A DNA stretch of 64,000 nt from Neonectria sp. B-13 (GCA_002682825.1 NOKP01000005.1:682001-746000), one strand, 5' to 3'. Counted from the first letter of the stretch, positions 45,969 to 57,277 are shown. The notes: a model not told the origin generated them from the letters alone. Numbers and translations: made by a program.

Positions 45969-47316
45969 TTCTTGAATAAAGTCGTCGACAAGCTTGATCT
46001 GAGAAAGTACATGATCTTCAGCTCAAAGGTTATCGAAGCTCGATTCGACGAGAAGCGAGGCATATAGGAGCTGAAAATCGAGCAGAAATTGTCTGGCACC
46101 AACAAGGTAATCTCAGACAACTGCGATCTCCTTCTAGGTGCCGTTGGGATTCTGGATCGGTGGGAGCTACCTAAAATCCCTGGCTTGGAAATGTTTCGGG
46201 GTCGAGTCATTCATTCAGCCGACAAGAAAAAGTAAGATCCTATCTACACTGTAGTTGTCATCCAAAACTGCCAGACCTCGACTAATACAACTTCCGTCTA
46301 GATGGGATGAGTACACCCAGGACAAATGGGCAAAGGAGAACATAGTTGTCATCGGCTCAGGGGCGAGCAGCGTTCAAGCGGTGCCGGGCATGCAACCCTA
46401 CGCGAAGAAGCTGGACGTTTTCGTCCGCACTCCTCCTTGGTTTTTTGCTCAGCCTGATGAGACTAAGGGAGAGACTAGACCCCAAGGCTACAAATGTCAG
46501 TTCATTCCAGATCAATTCGAGTGGCATCGGTATTCGCCTGGGTGTAGTAAATATTTCTGACAAACTGTTCCAAGTAGATACCGATGAGGAGAGAGCGCTC
46601 TTCCGGAACGATCACGAAGCAATGATTAAGCATTCCAAGGCCAATGAAAACAAGCTCATGATGGTTGGGAACCCCAGTTATTACACTAATCTGTTTTACG
46701 AAAATTAAGTTGACACGATTCTAGCTGCATCACCTTATGGTCAAGCATAACCCTCTTCATCATCAAGCTCGCGAGGTAGGCGATAGAACGTAACCATGCT
46801 CGGCTACTATCTTTACGAACCGTCTAGACACCAAGTTCAAGCTGACGCGTCCCTGCTATAGCAATTGATCAAGCGAACTCGCGAGTGGATCAAAGACGAT
46901 GATATCTTCAAGAAAATCATTCCCAATTTCAGTGTGGGCTGCCGTCGGATTGCCCCTGGAGATCCATACATGCTTGCGTGAGTAGACAACCATAAAAGCG
47001 AGGATACCTTGTTTTGGTGACTGACTAGATCCTCGTCAGCATCCAAAAACCCAACGTTGAAATGCATTTCTCCGGTGTGGCCAAGGTGGTCGAGGATGGA
47101 GTTGTCGGCGATGACGGTAATAAGGTTGTTTGCGATACTATTGTATGTGCAACAGGGTTCGGTAAGAGATGAAATCCTTGCCTGTGGAGGTGCGCCGCTG
47201 GTATAGCTGACCTTGAGGCATTAGATGTATCCTACCGTCCCCCATTCCCACTCATTGGCTTGGGCGGCATTGATCTCTGTAAGGAGTGGGTGGATATTCC
47301 GGCAAGCTACTTCGGG
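45969..47316 (+). pseudogene. Baeyer-Villiger-type flavin monooxygenase, 3' fragment
   Basis: This continues the gene begun at 40757. Visible blocks, in order: KVVDKLDLRKYMIFSSKVIE, LLLGAVGILDRWELPKIPG, an intron (46232-46301), WDEYTQDKWAKENIVVIGSG with the NADPH-binding GxGASS, FVRTPPWF, and YTDEERALFRND. Then come KKIIPNFSVGCRRIAPGDPY, EMHFSGVAKVVEDGVV, TIVCATGF and SYRPPFPLIGLGGIDL. Breaks: an in-frame TAG at 46065-46067 where family sequence suggests Trp, a TAA at 46706-46708, and loss of coherent coding between about 46710 and 46860. The C-terminus is missing, replaced by another AT-rich tract. Confidence 0.82.
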
Positions 47317-47394
47317 GTATGCGCTGTGTCTCCCTCATCTAGAAATATTGATTTGGAACTTGACCACTGATACTTTGCTACTAGTTGATAGCAC

Positions 47395-48008
47395 TTAGAA
47401 TCCCAAATTACTTGAGTAAGTAGACTCAATCAAGCTAATATTCTTACTAAATTTAATGAATAGTATACCTTAGCTTTAATTCTTCTATTAAGAGTAATAA
47501 TATTATTAGTAAGTATATTATTATTCTTTAGATAGAATAAGAAAGAATATTAATAATAATAATAAAAATAAACTTAAAGTTATTATTTTTTATATTCTTA
47601 AGATAAATAAAAAAATATAAATTAATAATATTAAATGTTTTATTTTATTTTATTTTATAATATTTATAATAAGTTTAATAAATATATTTAGAATTAGTTT
47701 AAAAGTATTATATAAAAAAAGAAATTATAATATATAATATAAGTATTTTTTTATAGAATACTTATTAATTTTATATAGCTTAATTTCTAATAATAAGTTT
47801 ATTAAAATAATAAATAAGAATAAAAAGATTAAATATATTAATATTATTTAATTTAATAATATTTTTTATTATTAAACTATTTTAAAAGATTCTTATTAAA
47901 AAGATATAAAGATTAAATATTATTACTTAGTAAATACTTTATAATAAGGTTTACTTATCTTTTAGTCTTAATTAATATTAATTTTATAGTAAAATAGATT
48001 TTAATATT
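47395..48008. mobile_element. Extreme AT-rich tract, RIP-type
   Basis: About 600 bp almost entirely of A and T, starting just after the last recognisable monooxygenase codons and ending sharply at a GC-normal stretch near 48009. No open frame or terminal repeat is discernible. It is best explained as a heavily RIP-mutated transposon remnant. Confidence 0.55.
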
Positions 48009-48334
48009 GTGTTTGGCGGGGGTGACTCTGTAACGGCTGACGAAGCTGTGGACACCCAACCAGCTTTGCTGCGGTCGCAGCAGGGGAAGAGACACGATCT
48101 GTCCTCTCGGCTTCCCGGTAGGCAGGGGAAAAGTCAGTCAAATTGACTGCAATCGTAATACTGTCAAGACCACTACAATAAGGGTCTCAAGATCAATAGA
48201 ATCATTCAAATCTGGCCAAAAATTGGACAATCATAGCTCTCAAATTCATTGCTCATGCTGATGTTCTTGCTTACTTCCTTGACAGACTTTGTCAGTCTTC
48301 ATCTCCCTTTTAATCCTAGCTAATTTGGACCAAT

Positions 48335-48770
48335 TGTTGAAAGAGGTCACTAGCCAGTAAAAGCACTGTAACGCCTGTACCTTATCCGGACCTCAATGTC
48401 TGCTGGCCCCAACACAATATCTTAGCTTTAGATATATATTAGTTAATTTAAGTATTAAACCTAATATAAATTGATCTTTATACTTAACTCTAAATGCTCT
48501 TAATTCTTGTTTCTATAAGTGATATTTATAGGGTATTAACTATTAAGGAGAGGATTAGGTCTATAGTGTAATACTGAAAGCTTGTCTAGAGAGTAGATAG
48601 GCTAGAATGTGAAATTGAGTTGGCTGAAAGGAGACTGTAATTACACTTTCAGTTCCATTCTCATTATTGTAAAGCTGAATGTAATAAAGATAGTTGTAGC
48701 AGTAAACAGCTCCGTCCATTAACTGCAAGTATAATAAGGCTTTCTATTACTCTACTATCTATTTCTAACA
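48335..48770. mobile_element. LTR-like remnant (TGTTG...TAACA)
   Basis: This 436-bp segment begins TGTTGA and ends CTAACA, giving short inverted TGTT/AACA termini. It has the late polyadenylation-like T/A-rich 3' part seen in copia-type LTRs. No convincing target-site duplication flanks it (CCAAT left, TATGA right), and no primer-binding site or internal domain follows. A degraded or solo LTR is possible but unproven. Confidence 0.3.
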
Positions 48771-49395
48771 TATGAAACTTAAAGCGATAATCACTTTAAC
48801 AATCCGCTTTACTAAACTTTGATTGTCTGGCTCCTGCATCAGCCCCTCTATATAATGCTATTTAGGGTTCATTAATTAGGACAGGGCGCTTTATAGATAC
48901 CTGGGGGTGATTCCATAGTTAGAAATGATAATATTAATTAACAATTAGTTTCGTTCTCTAGCTAGAATGAAACTGGCGCATTCCTTGCCGCATTCATGAA
49001 TTATAGACACAGCTCTAGCAGGTGTATCTGCTCATAGAGGAGCAAATCGCCAACTTCGCCATTGGCTAGAAGCTCACCTTCGCTGATTAGATGAATTAAA
49101 GAAATTGTAGGAAGCTGAGGGACACTAAGCAGTCCGTTTTAAATAAAAAAGTTCTTGATAAGCGATAACACCATAGCCAGATTCTAAACCAGTTCAATTA
49201 AACTCGACGAGAGATCTTTACAGATACGTTTATTACCAGGCAAGTCGACACTTGTTTATTTTATTAATTTGAGATGTCTCTCAAAATCATATGCGAGATG
49301 CATCCAACGTCAGGACATGTCTTTGTCTAGCTACCTGCATAAGCCCACAATGCGTATTTCCCCTCTTGTTGTGATGACTCAAATCCTCGTCACGA
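48771..49395. other. Degraded intergenic sequence
   Basis: GC is depressed and no gene is seen. Around 49012-49140 a plus-strand frame with several stops reads AGVSAHRGANRQLRHWLEAH then LDELKKL and EAEGH. It looks like the C-terminal helix of a decayed transposase or other element-encoded protein. The identity is not established. Confidence 0.35.
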
Positions 49396-50516
49396 CTATC
49401 TTTTCTCGATAGCACTCCCAATAAATACCACCTCCACAGCAGCAAACCTAATCATCCCAGTTAGCTCTCAGATTAGCTTCTCACACAGAAATTATGGGAT
49501 TGAGGCGCCACTCACGTAGCAGTCGCAGCAAAGATCTCAACTCTCTTAGCATCGCTGAAGATAGCCAACATGGTGGCGAACAAAGCCGTAAATGCTAGAG
49601 TGACAAGAATTCGAATATTGGTAGATGACAGAATGTTTAGGACGAAGATTGTGAGCACTGGCATAATACAGGCGAGAATCGTTGTACCAAAGTTGCTAAT
49701 TCTGTTAATGACGCTTCTGCTGTACGAAGTATGATGGGACACTTCGTCCACGGTCTCTCCGGTGTTGAGTCGATCTCCTATGAAATAATGATAGGCTCGT
49801 AGAAGAATATTTGAAACGAATCGACTGAACAAGTCATCTTCCGCTGCTGTTGGTTGCAGGCACATGTACTGTCGCTTGTCGCTATCGCTCCAGGTTCTTA
49901 TTTCGTGTTCTTCTAGAAAAGGGTGACCAAGGTTTTGGTCTCTGAGCCAGTCTTTGAGGATTTCGAGTTGTGAGCCCATTGGAGGGCCTAGGTGATTTAT
50001 TTGCGAGACTGCTTGAATTTAGACGAGAAGTCGGTCGTATGCTGATTCACTGACTTTGTATAGCTAACTCATCTGTTGTTGCAATGCGTGTTTTTAGTGA
50101 TTGTAATCTCCAGATTACGCAGTGGTTTTTGGATCGCGTCATTACGTACTGTATTCTCTAAGCTTTCCCCGTATTTTCCCCAGTAACTGAAATTGATGGC
50201 TATTTCTGTCTTGAGACAGCCTGAAGTTTCTGGCATAATGAGACGGGCTGACGGCTTGACCATCTTGGGTCGTGGAAGCGCTATCGACTGTGTCATCGTC
50301 TGCGCGGGTGGCAATACGCAGTTCAACTTCTAGTTGGACAATTTCTGCTTGAAGCGAAAGGAGGCTGAGGATATTCAGGCTGTCGAAACGGCGAAAGATG
50401 GCAACGTCCTTTTCGCTTGCCATCAAATTCGCCAGTCTCGGATATCCTTTTGGCTGATAGCCCATGTTGGCGATGGCTATTGTGTAGGAGGAAAGCCCTG
50501 GTTTGACATGGGACAT
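49396..50516 (-). CDS. DUF6594 membrane protein with 18-nt microexon
   Basis: This is a fungal DUF6594-type protein, 302 residues from the ATG at 50516. An alternative ATG at 50465 begins MGYQPKGYPRLANLM, where the domain starts. Exons are 50150-50516, 50055-50072, 49516-49987 and 49396-49447. The domain opens with GYPRLANLMASEKDVAIFRR and SLNILSLLSLQAEIVQLEVE, continues LLGKIRGKLREY-NELAIQ and ILKDWLRDQNLGHPFLEEHE. It ends in two or three hydrophobic helices (IISNFGTTILACIMPVLTI-type, ILVTLAFTALFATMLAIFSD) and FAATATFAAVEVVFIGSA. The 18-nt exon supplies NELAIQ, which restores the family sequence and the frame. Function is unknown for the family. It is divergently transcribed from the retropepsin-like gene. 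Confidence 0.82.
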
Positions 50517-51001
50517 GAGAGCGGAAAGCTATGGCGACCAGGCTGAAGGCAAAAAGTAAGCAAACCAGACTCCGTCGCGGTGGCTTGCATGAGGGCGCTC
50601 ATCTTATTGCTCAGCCCCAAGATTTTGGCCACGTACACCGGTTTATTGGACAAGGGCGCGAGACAAGAGGCGAATCATTAGGCAGATGCCAGGTTCCTTC
50701 AGGCCTAACCGCGTCGCCTGCAGAAAGGCGTTCAACTTATTGCCCAGCCTGAATTTTCAACCATAGACATGAGTGTCTTGGACTGCCATTTGAGACACTG
50801 GTGGTATTAGCGCCAGGTGCCGGATTCCCAACGTCTTCTCGGACCGTGATTGGTGGCCTGGTCAGATCTCAATCATGGAGGGTTGCTTCTCAGGACTTCT
50901 TAAAGGCGACAGAGCCTGGCCCCTGCAGTGGAAGAGATCAAATCCTTTTCTGAAAAGTAGGTGGATAACCGTTGTCTGACCTCACGTCGCAGCACATCAT
51001 A
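50517..51001. promoter_or_regulatory. Divergent promoter between DUF6594 and retropepsin-like genes
   Basis: The 485 bp between two outward start codons probably drives both genes. Two similar segments (about 50590-50680 and 50705-50770, each with GGCGxTCAxCTTATTGCxCAG) suggest a diverged duplication within the promoter. No specific operator was recognised. Confidence 0.4.
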
Positions 51002-52489
51002 ATGGAGTACCCCCTTGTTGTTACGACTTCCATCCTGGCACTCATATCAACGAGTGGCGCAATCGCGGCTTCTATCCTGTCTTTGAAACGCGACGTCAGA
51101 CGGGCACCTGCCGCCCACCATTCACTACTGCGTGAAGTCGCTGTCCTGCGAGATATCGTGGATGAGTGCACGCAAATACTCGACGGTCTATCCGGAGTTC
51201 CCGTCCATATTCGTCAAACGCTTATATCATGTTTCGAGGCTGGGGAGCAGGTTCACGCCTTGCTCAAAATGCGCACGTTTGAACCACCAACGGTGGGCGC
51301 CACAGACTTCCGTGGCTGGTTTCCTGCATTCAAGTTATACACGTACTCAAAGGAAAAGGATTTGGCAGGCGAAGTCAGTCAATTTCGGGAACGTGTGTAC
51401 CTTTTGCGGGACATGTGCTCCGAGTAAGGCCTTGATAGCTGACACCTTTGATCGCATGGGCTGATCCTCCATAGAATCAAGACTGGGAACCAGCTCCTTG
51501 AAGCAAGGTACGTTGCCTAACAAAAAACCAAAGCCAGTTGACTGAAGTTCTAATCATTGTAATTACAGCGCAGCCATTTTCAAGCTGATGAGTCTAACGG
51601 AGCATACAAGCACCTTTACACAGGCCGAGTTCGAAGACCTCAGACAGCGCATGTCGGAAAGGGACCAAACCGGTTGGACCCGCTACGACGACGACATAAC
51701 CCATGGTGCTGGCCTGAGACGATCCAACTCCGAGAGTACGTTTGAAGCATCAAACGCAACCCAAAAGCCAAGCGAGGCGACCGAGACAAACGAGATCTTG
51801 CTGCGAAACCGACACCAACATGTTGCAGAGAAGATGATGGCCTTGGTGAAATCGAACTACATTATAGATGCTACAGTTTTGGTCGAAAACTCCACCAGCC
51901 GTGGCGGCCAACGATTCAACCAAGTGCCCGCCAACATCCAATACTATCCTGGAAGGGTGAAGCTCGACACCGGTTCTGAAGCCGACCTCGCGTCTTTGCA
52001 GTATCTGATAGATGCTGGTTTGAACAAAGATGACCTGACACCAATCCCTGTCGCCAATCAATATCAGGTCGAGGGCATCGGCGGTGCGCTTTTCACTCCA
52101 CAATTCGAGGTTGAGTTAAGATGGTTCCGACACGGAGAACCGCGAACCAACAAAGACCGTTTCTTAGTTGTAGACCAGGCACCTTTTGATTTGTTGCTTT
52201 CTTCTCAACGCTTCGCCCAAGAAGCGAGACTAATATCTCTGCCGCTAATGCGTCGGAGAAAGCCAAGAGGTATGTTATTTCTCAGCAAGCTAACCGAATG
52301 ATTCCGAACAAGACTAACTAGTGTTCCGTCACAGAGGTAATTGCCAAGGAGCTTCAAGAGGAGAAGAAACGGATTGAAGCGGCACAGGCGTTGGAAGAGC
52401 AAACATACCAGCAAGAGAGAGCGAGGAGGACAATGGAAATGGGACGGGTGTCAACCATTCGCACGACACATAACGAAAACATAGTCTAG
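51002..52489 (+). CDS. STAND-type N-terminal region fused to retropepsin-like domain
   Basis: This is a 436-residue protein. Exons are 51002-51423, 51475-51507, 51569-52269 and 52335-52489. Residues 1-150 are helical and begin MEYPLVVTTSILALISTSGA with LLREVAVLRDIVDECTQIL. They resemble the HeLo-like or fungal STAND N-terminal domains found before NACHT modules. No P-loop follows. Instead, after a polar linker, residues about 275-375 look like a retroviral-type aspartic protease. There is KLDTGSEADLAS (catalytic-type DTG at about 285-287), a flap-like VEGIGGALF, and FLVVDQAPFDLLLSSQRF. The C-terminus is a charged coiled-coil-like helix (AKELQEEKKRIEAAQALEEQ). Retropepsins work as dimers with one DTG each, so one copy per chain fits. 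The fusion is inferred from one continuous gene model. The substrate and role are unknown. Confidence 0.75.
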
Positions 52490-53001
52490 ATCTTCCGGTG
52501 TCATCTGAATTTGTATTTAACGGCTAGCTCTCCTACACGATCGACGCCTATTCTTCTGCAGCCCACAATGAGGGAACTTAATATGCGGCATCCACTGCGT
52601 TGTTTGTATGCGTTTTATCCATATATTGGGTTTCATTTTTCATCATTTAATGCCGAACCTTTCTTAGTTTCGGCATAGTACCTAACCTTATCCAGCGTTT
52701 GCTTACTGATGTTTTTATTTTCGAGTTTGGCCAACTATGTTTGCTGCCGACGTTAACTCCCTCGGTAGGCCCATTTCGGCCTCGTTGTTTTCTAATTGTC
52801 CCCCTTGAACTTTTGGTGCTGGCGAAAATGTTTGATGAACTTATTATACAAGTTTGAGTATAGATCAGTAATTTAAAAAGCGGTTCCACCCTCAACTGTC
52901 AACATGAGAATAAGAATATATATGTACGAACACACAGATCTATCGACGACGTACATAGTAAGATATAGACAAGAAGGCCGGGGGAGCACGGGAGAATGTA
53001 T
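52490..53001. other. Intergenic between convergent genes
   Basis: 3' flanks only. No coding, RNA or repeat signal was noticed. Confidence 0.6.
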
Positions 53002-54408
53002 CTAGAGAGTGTGCCGTTGCCGGTGCTGATGGAGATGACCCTCCGAATGGGCTTCCCTGCTGACCGACCACAAAGAGCTGCCTCGCTTATAAGGCGAGTT
53101 CAGAGAAAAGGTGGAGTTGATCTCTCCAATCCTAATGTTGCTGAAAGTCACCTCGGGGCTTGGCTCTACTTTGACAATCGTGGCAGGGTTGCCCTCGGTA
53201 GCATTGCATGGCCCACTGCTCCCTTGGTCAAGCCAGTTCATGTTGCCAGCGTCATCCCACCAGATGCTCATAACGAGGACCATCCCGCGGCTCATGGCCT
53301 CGCCCATACCCTTCATACCACCCAGCCGCATAAATTCATTGGCGCCTGTTGCATCGCAGTACTCATCGTTCAGAAAATTGATCTTTGGGGGCCCGGTGAT
53401 GTTGACAACGGCGCTCGAGATGATCACGTTGTCCTGCACGTAGTGTCGGTGCAGCTCCTTAAGCTCGCCGGATCTGTCGGCTAGGAACTGAGAGACAACA
53501 GTGAACTTTCTGGTAGAGTCGACCTTGAACGTATCGCCTCGTCCATAGTAGTTGGGGGCGTTGAGGCGGGAGGGGTTCCATGAACAGCCGGACTTATCGC
53601 AGACGCCCGCCGAGCCGCATTCAGTGCCAGTGCATTCGTAAAGACCAGTTTGATTGCACACGTGAGGGGCAATATGGGTAGCTCGAGAATTTGCTTCCCA
53701 GATATCAAGCTCGTTGCAGCAAGCGCCTCGGCCGGCAGTGTTGGCCTTTATTGTATGTTAGCGGGGATCGTCGGCTCATGAATATGCTAGTATTGCACTT
53801 ACCACTCCATTGATGAAAGGAGTCACAAAACACTGGGCATCGCAATACCCGGTGCCGTAGAACGGGCCGGCTTTGTTGGAGGGGCTCAGACCTGTACCGC
53901 CATCCTGGCGCATCTCTGAAAGATAGAGTGCGCTGTTCATACCACAAGGTAACTTTGACATCTCAACATCGAAGGTCAACTCAGTGCCAGTGAGATGCAA
54001 AAGGTCATATTCCTCCTGGTTCTCGTCCAAGAGGTAGACCCGAGGAGAGACAGTAGCGTTGCGATATATCTGTTGCATACGAAGCTCTGTGCCGGATGTG
54101 CTGACGCCGTGGGTCGTGTAGTCAGAAATCCCCTCGATGATGCAGTTCTTTGCACAGGATTCGGCGTCGGGACAAGCCGTGGCGTCTGGTGGATTTCCCC
54201 AAGAGCCACAGTCGAGAGCGCTGCCGACCTGGTGAATGGGATGCTGGCTTGCATCAACAACGAGGTAGTTTGTGTGCTTCTTGCAGCCGCCAAGTGTTGT
54301 GCACCGAAATGTGTCCAGCTTAGGATGAACCTCAGTAGTGTTGCCAGGGGTTTGGCCTGCCGCGAGTTGGGCAGCAAGGCTCAGGATGAGAACAGCAAGA
54401 AGGGCCAT
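53002..54408 (-). CDS. Secreted GH7 endoglucanase
   Basis: This encodes a retaining endo-beta-1,4-glucanase of family GH7, secreted to attack cellulose. Exons are 53803-54408 and 53002-53745, giving 449 residues. The signal peptide is MALLAVLILSLAAQLAAGQ. Conserved blocks are KLDTFRCTTLGGCKKHTNYL, CPDAESCAKNC, LPCGMNSALYLSEM, YGTGYCDAQCF, and the catalytic ELDIWEAN (Glu214, Asp216, Glu219) soon after the intron join NGV|ANTAGRGACC. GMVLVMSIWWDD and NWLDQGSSGPC follow as in endoglucanase I-type members. Relatively short loops favour endoglucanase over cellobiohydrolase. The C-terminal ~30 residues are His/Ser-rich, and there is no carbohydrate-binding module. Confidence 0.93.
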
Positions 54409-56356
54409 GTTGAGTTGTCTAAGGCTTTAGAATACACTCGATAAGGATCAAGTGAAAAAGAAAATGGCGGCATATAGAGTTATTTAAACAGCGAAAGGCA
54501 GTCAATTTCTCCTTTTCAGCCGAAGATCCAACAGAACAAACAAGTCTATAACGTGAAACACTCAAAATAAGACCACCTACTGTGAAGCAACCTAATCCAG
54601 GGTCTACCGACGATCTCAGTATGAGAAAAGTCTATTCAAATTATCACAAGTGATTCAGGACTACCTTCGTACGCACGTCGTTTCATAATCCTGCCCACGT
54701 ACGGATACTGACGGAACATTACCAGGGTTCAGACTTGCAGAAACATTAAAGTTCGACTTGACCAATCAAAACCGGCGAGGTTCCGGCTCTCCCGTCTTTC
54801 CACGACCGGAGGTTACAGTGATTACGGAGAATTGTGTCAATTGGCGGTCCGGCGGGCCGGGATAATGCTACTTTATCTTTTTGGACGCGGCGTTGGGTAC
54901 TCCGACCTTCCGCGTGCATGGTTTTACCGAGTAAAGCTGTTGCAGACAAGGGGTCGACAATTTCGGAATCAAAGCCACCGATACTTTTGTCCGATCAGGA
55001 GCAAGGTTCCAATATACTTCTTCGATCAGGAACAAGGTTTCGATTACTGCAGTCAATAAAATAAAAACGGCTCGGGACAGCTTGGCCTGTTTCATGGACA
55101 GGCTTAGTACGACCTTGGTCCTCGCCATTATGCTTACAGGGAACAACAATCACCGGCCCGTCACTGCGTAAATACCTGACCTTTCCGAATTGTGTCGGTT
55201 GAAACACATTTGTCTCCGTACTCATAGAGTGCCGTGACTCGGCGGAAGCTCACCAGAATCCCACTCCACTGGCTCCCGTGCAACCCTACTCAGTGTTCGA
55301 CCCGGCGCTGCCCCATTGGCGCGTTCGACACTCGTCGTCCTCTGGATGAAATTAAATGTATGGACACTACTGGACGAAACGAGCCAGGTGCGGTTTAAAA
55401 AGTTGGAGCTCTCAAGTGCAAGAGAGGCGGAGACAGCTAGTAAGCTCCGGGAAGTGAACGTGAGCAATGAGTTAAAAGCTTCAACTAATCACCTTACCTA
55501 CAGGCTAGAAAGCAAAGGCGATCTTGAGTACTCTACCTAGCACCCTGGTAGCGTCCTTGGATCGCATTTTCCTTCGGTCTCTCCTGGCAGCTGCTGGCGA
55601 GATCACGGGACACTCGATCATAGTTCGTCCAGTGCGAGTGGGCATCGACAACACAAGATGACGCTGTACCTTTCATTGGATCGCATGTCGGGTGACAGTG
55701 AATTCACCAGAACGTGCCAGCAATAATTACCACGGGTATCATCATCATCGGGCCAGTGGCGGCGGGGTTTTCGTTGCAAAAGCTCCGGCTCCAGGTCTAG
55801 GCCATACCCTGTCATTCCATATCCTTCGCAACCTGTTTCCTCGTCCTTTCCCGTGTCGATTCACCTGATCTGATCCATGGATGCTCTGACACTCAGCGTT
55901 CGGTTGGTCGGGGGCATCAGTGGGGCTGACGAGCTTCTTCCGAGCAGTGCATGTGTGGCATCCAATCTGCTTTCACGGTAACAGCACCCTAGACCTAGGT
56001 TCAGAGCATCTCGTCGTCCACCGTTCGAAGGGTTGTGGTTGCAGTGCGCTTCTGTAGCTTCAGGAACCGCCCATCCTTTGGGGCGATGAAGGAACGAGTG
56101 GATGACTGATCCATAGTTGGGAGAGGGGGTGTGAATTGCCAGTCACGCGCTCCCCACTGTGAACACGCTCCCGTCGATGCTTACCGTTAGATAGTGGTGG
56201 CAACAAAGCGATGACGATAGCGCTGATGTTGACCTCGAAGCCAAGGGCAGCACGTAAGCTCGGAACCAGGACGTAGATCTCAAAGAAGACGTATGTTGAG
56301 CTCAAAGACACACGATTGACTAGAGCGATGTCCACGATGGATAAATGCCAGGGCTG
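54409..56356. other. 2-kb intergenic region, mostly uninformative
   Basis: The left part is the GH7 promoter. No supported gene lies here. Near 56200-56330 (minus strand) an open frame reads VNRVSLSSTYVFFEIYVLVP and EVNISAIVIALLPPLSNG. This looks membrane-protein-like and may be a transporter remnant, but I cannot place it. Confidence 0.45.
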
Positions 56357-56803
56357 TTAAGTGGCCAATAGCGCGCGGATCGCCGTGTCAGGTCTCCCCG
56401 ATGACCCCAGAAGCATATCTTTGCGCACGAAACGTTCGGGAAGCTGTCGGTCGAGGTCGTATTGGACGACACCACTGCTCGCGATGACATCGCCAAGGAA
56501 GATCCCAATATGTCTGCTGGGCACAAAGGGCACAGTACTACAAACACCAACGACAAGAGCTAGTTTAATATTGGCAAAGCTGGCACAGCAGTTGGCCGCG
56601 TCGGCTGCGGAACTGGCATTCCCCATACCTGGCATGTAGGCGAGCACGACGTTGTGCTGGCCGATGGACCCCGTAAAGTAAGCGTTGGGATCGCCTGGCG
56701 CTTTGTCGTAGCGGTGACCGTCATCGTCCCAGTACTAGTCGAAAAGAGCCTCGACAGCATCTGTCTCAATAGTGAGGGCATAGATAATGGTAATATCGAA
56801 GCC
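56357..56803 (-). pseudogene. Nucleoside-phosphorylase-like domain relic (NLR N-terminal type)
   Basis: The minus strand encodes a PNP/UDP-phosphorylase-superfamily domain of the kind that forms the N-terminus of many fungal NLR proteins. It reads FDITIIYALTIETDAVEALF, a stop, YWDDDGHRYDKAPGDPNAYF, TGSIGQHNVVLAYMPGMGNA, SFANIKLALVVGVCSTVPF, IFLGDVIASSGVVQYDLDRQ and LPERFVRKDMLLGSSGRP. A TAG at 56735-56737 interrupts the first block. The frame ends in TAA at 56357, well before any NACHT or NB-ARC domain. It is a truncated, dead relic. Confidence 0.75.
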
Positions 56804-57277
56804 AAGACGGGTGGTTGGGCGTGTAGGTCTCCATGCCGTTTCTAACGGCTAGCACCGTTCAGCAAGCAGTATGAATCTATACCTCATTTGGGATATTCGG
56901 CAAGAAGAGAAGCTGAGCAAGGAGGTTCAAATAACTCAGATTCATCTGGGTTCCAATTTAATAAGGTAAGGGTTATACCTACAACCCTAGAAGTGGCAAA
57001 GGAATGGTGCCCGGCTAATACCTAGGCTTTAATCCCCCGATGTGCCCTCTGACAGGGTTTGCTGGTCTTAGTATCCTTGCCATGGGCCATCCATCTTGCA
57101 GCCGCCAAGTAAAAGCCATAACCCTCTCCCGCCGTCCTTGATCCTATCCAATAAGGAATACTGGACTGATAATTAGATCAAAGCCAGTAGGACAAGATCT
57201 CCAAGTATCATACCACAAACTAAATCAAACCTCAAACTCAAGCTTACTAGATCTTAGGGATGGACAAACTCCCATTG
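56804..57277. other. Intergenic, no gene seen
   Basis: 3' flank of the subtilisin-like gene and the decayed upstream part of the phosphorylase-like relic. Nothing else was recognised. Confidence 0.5.
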
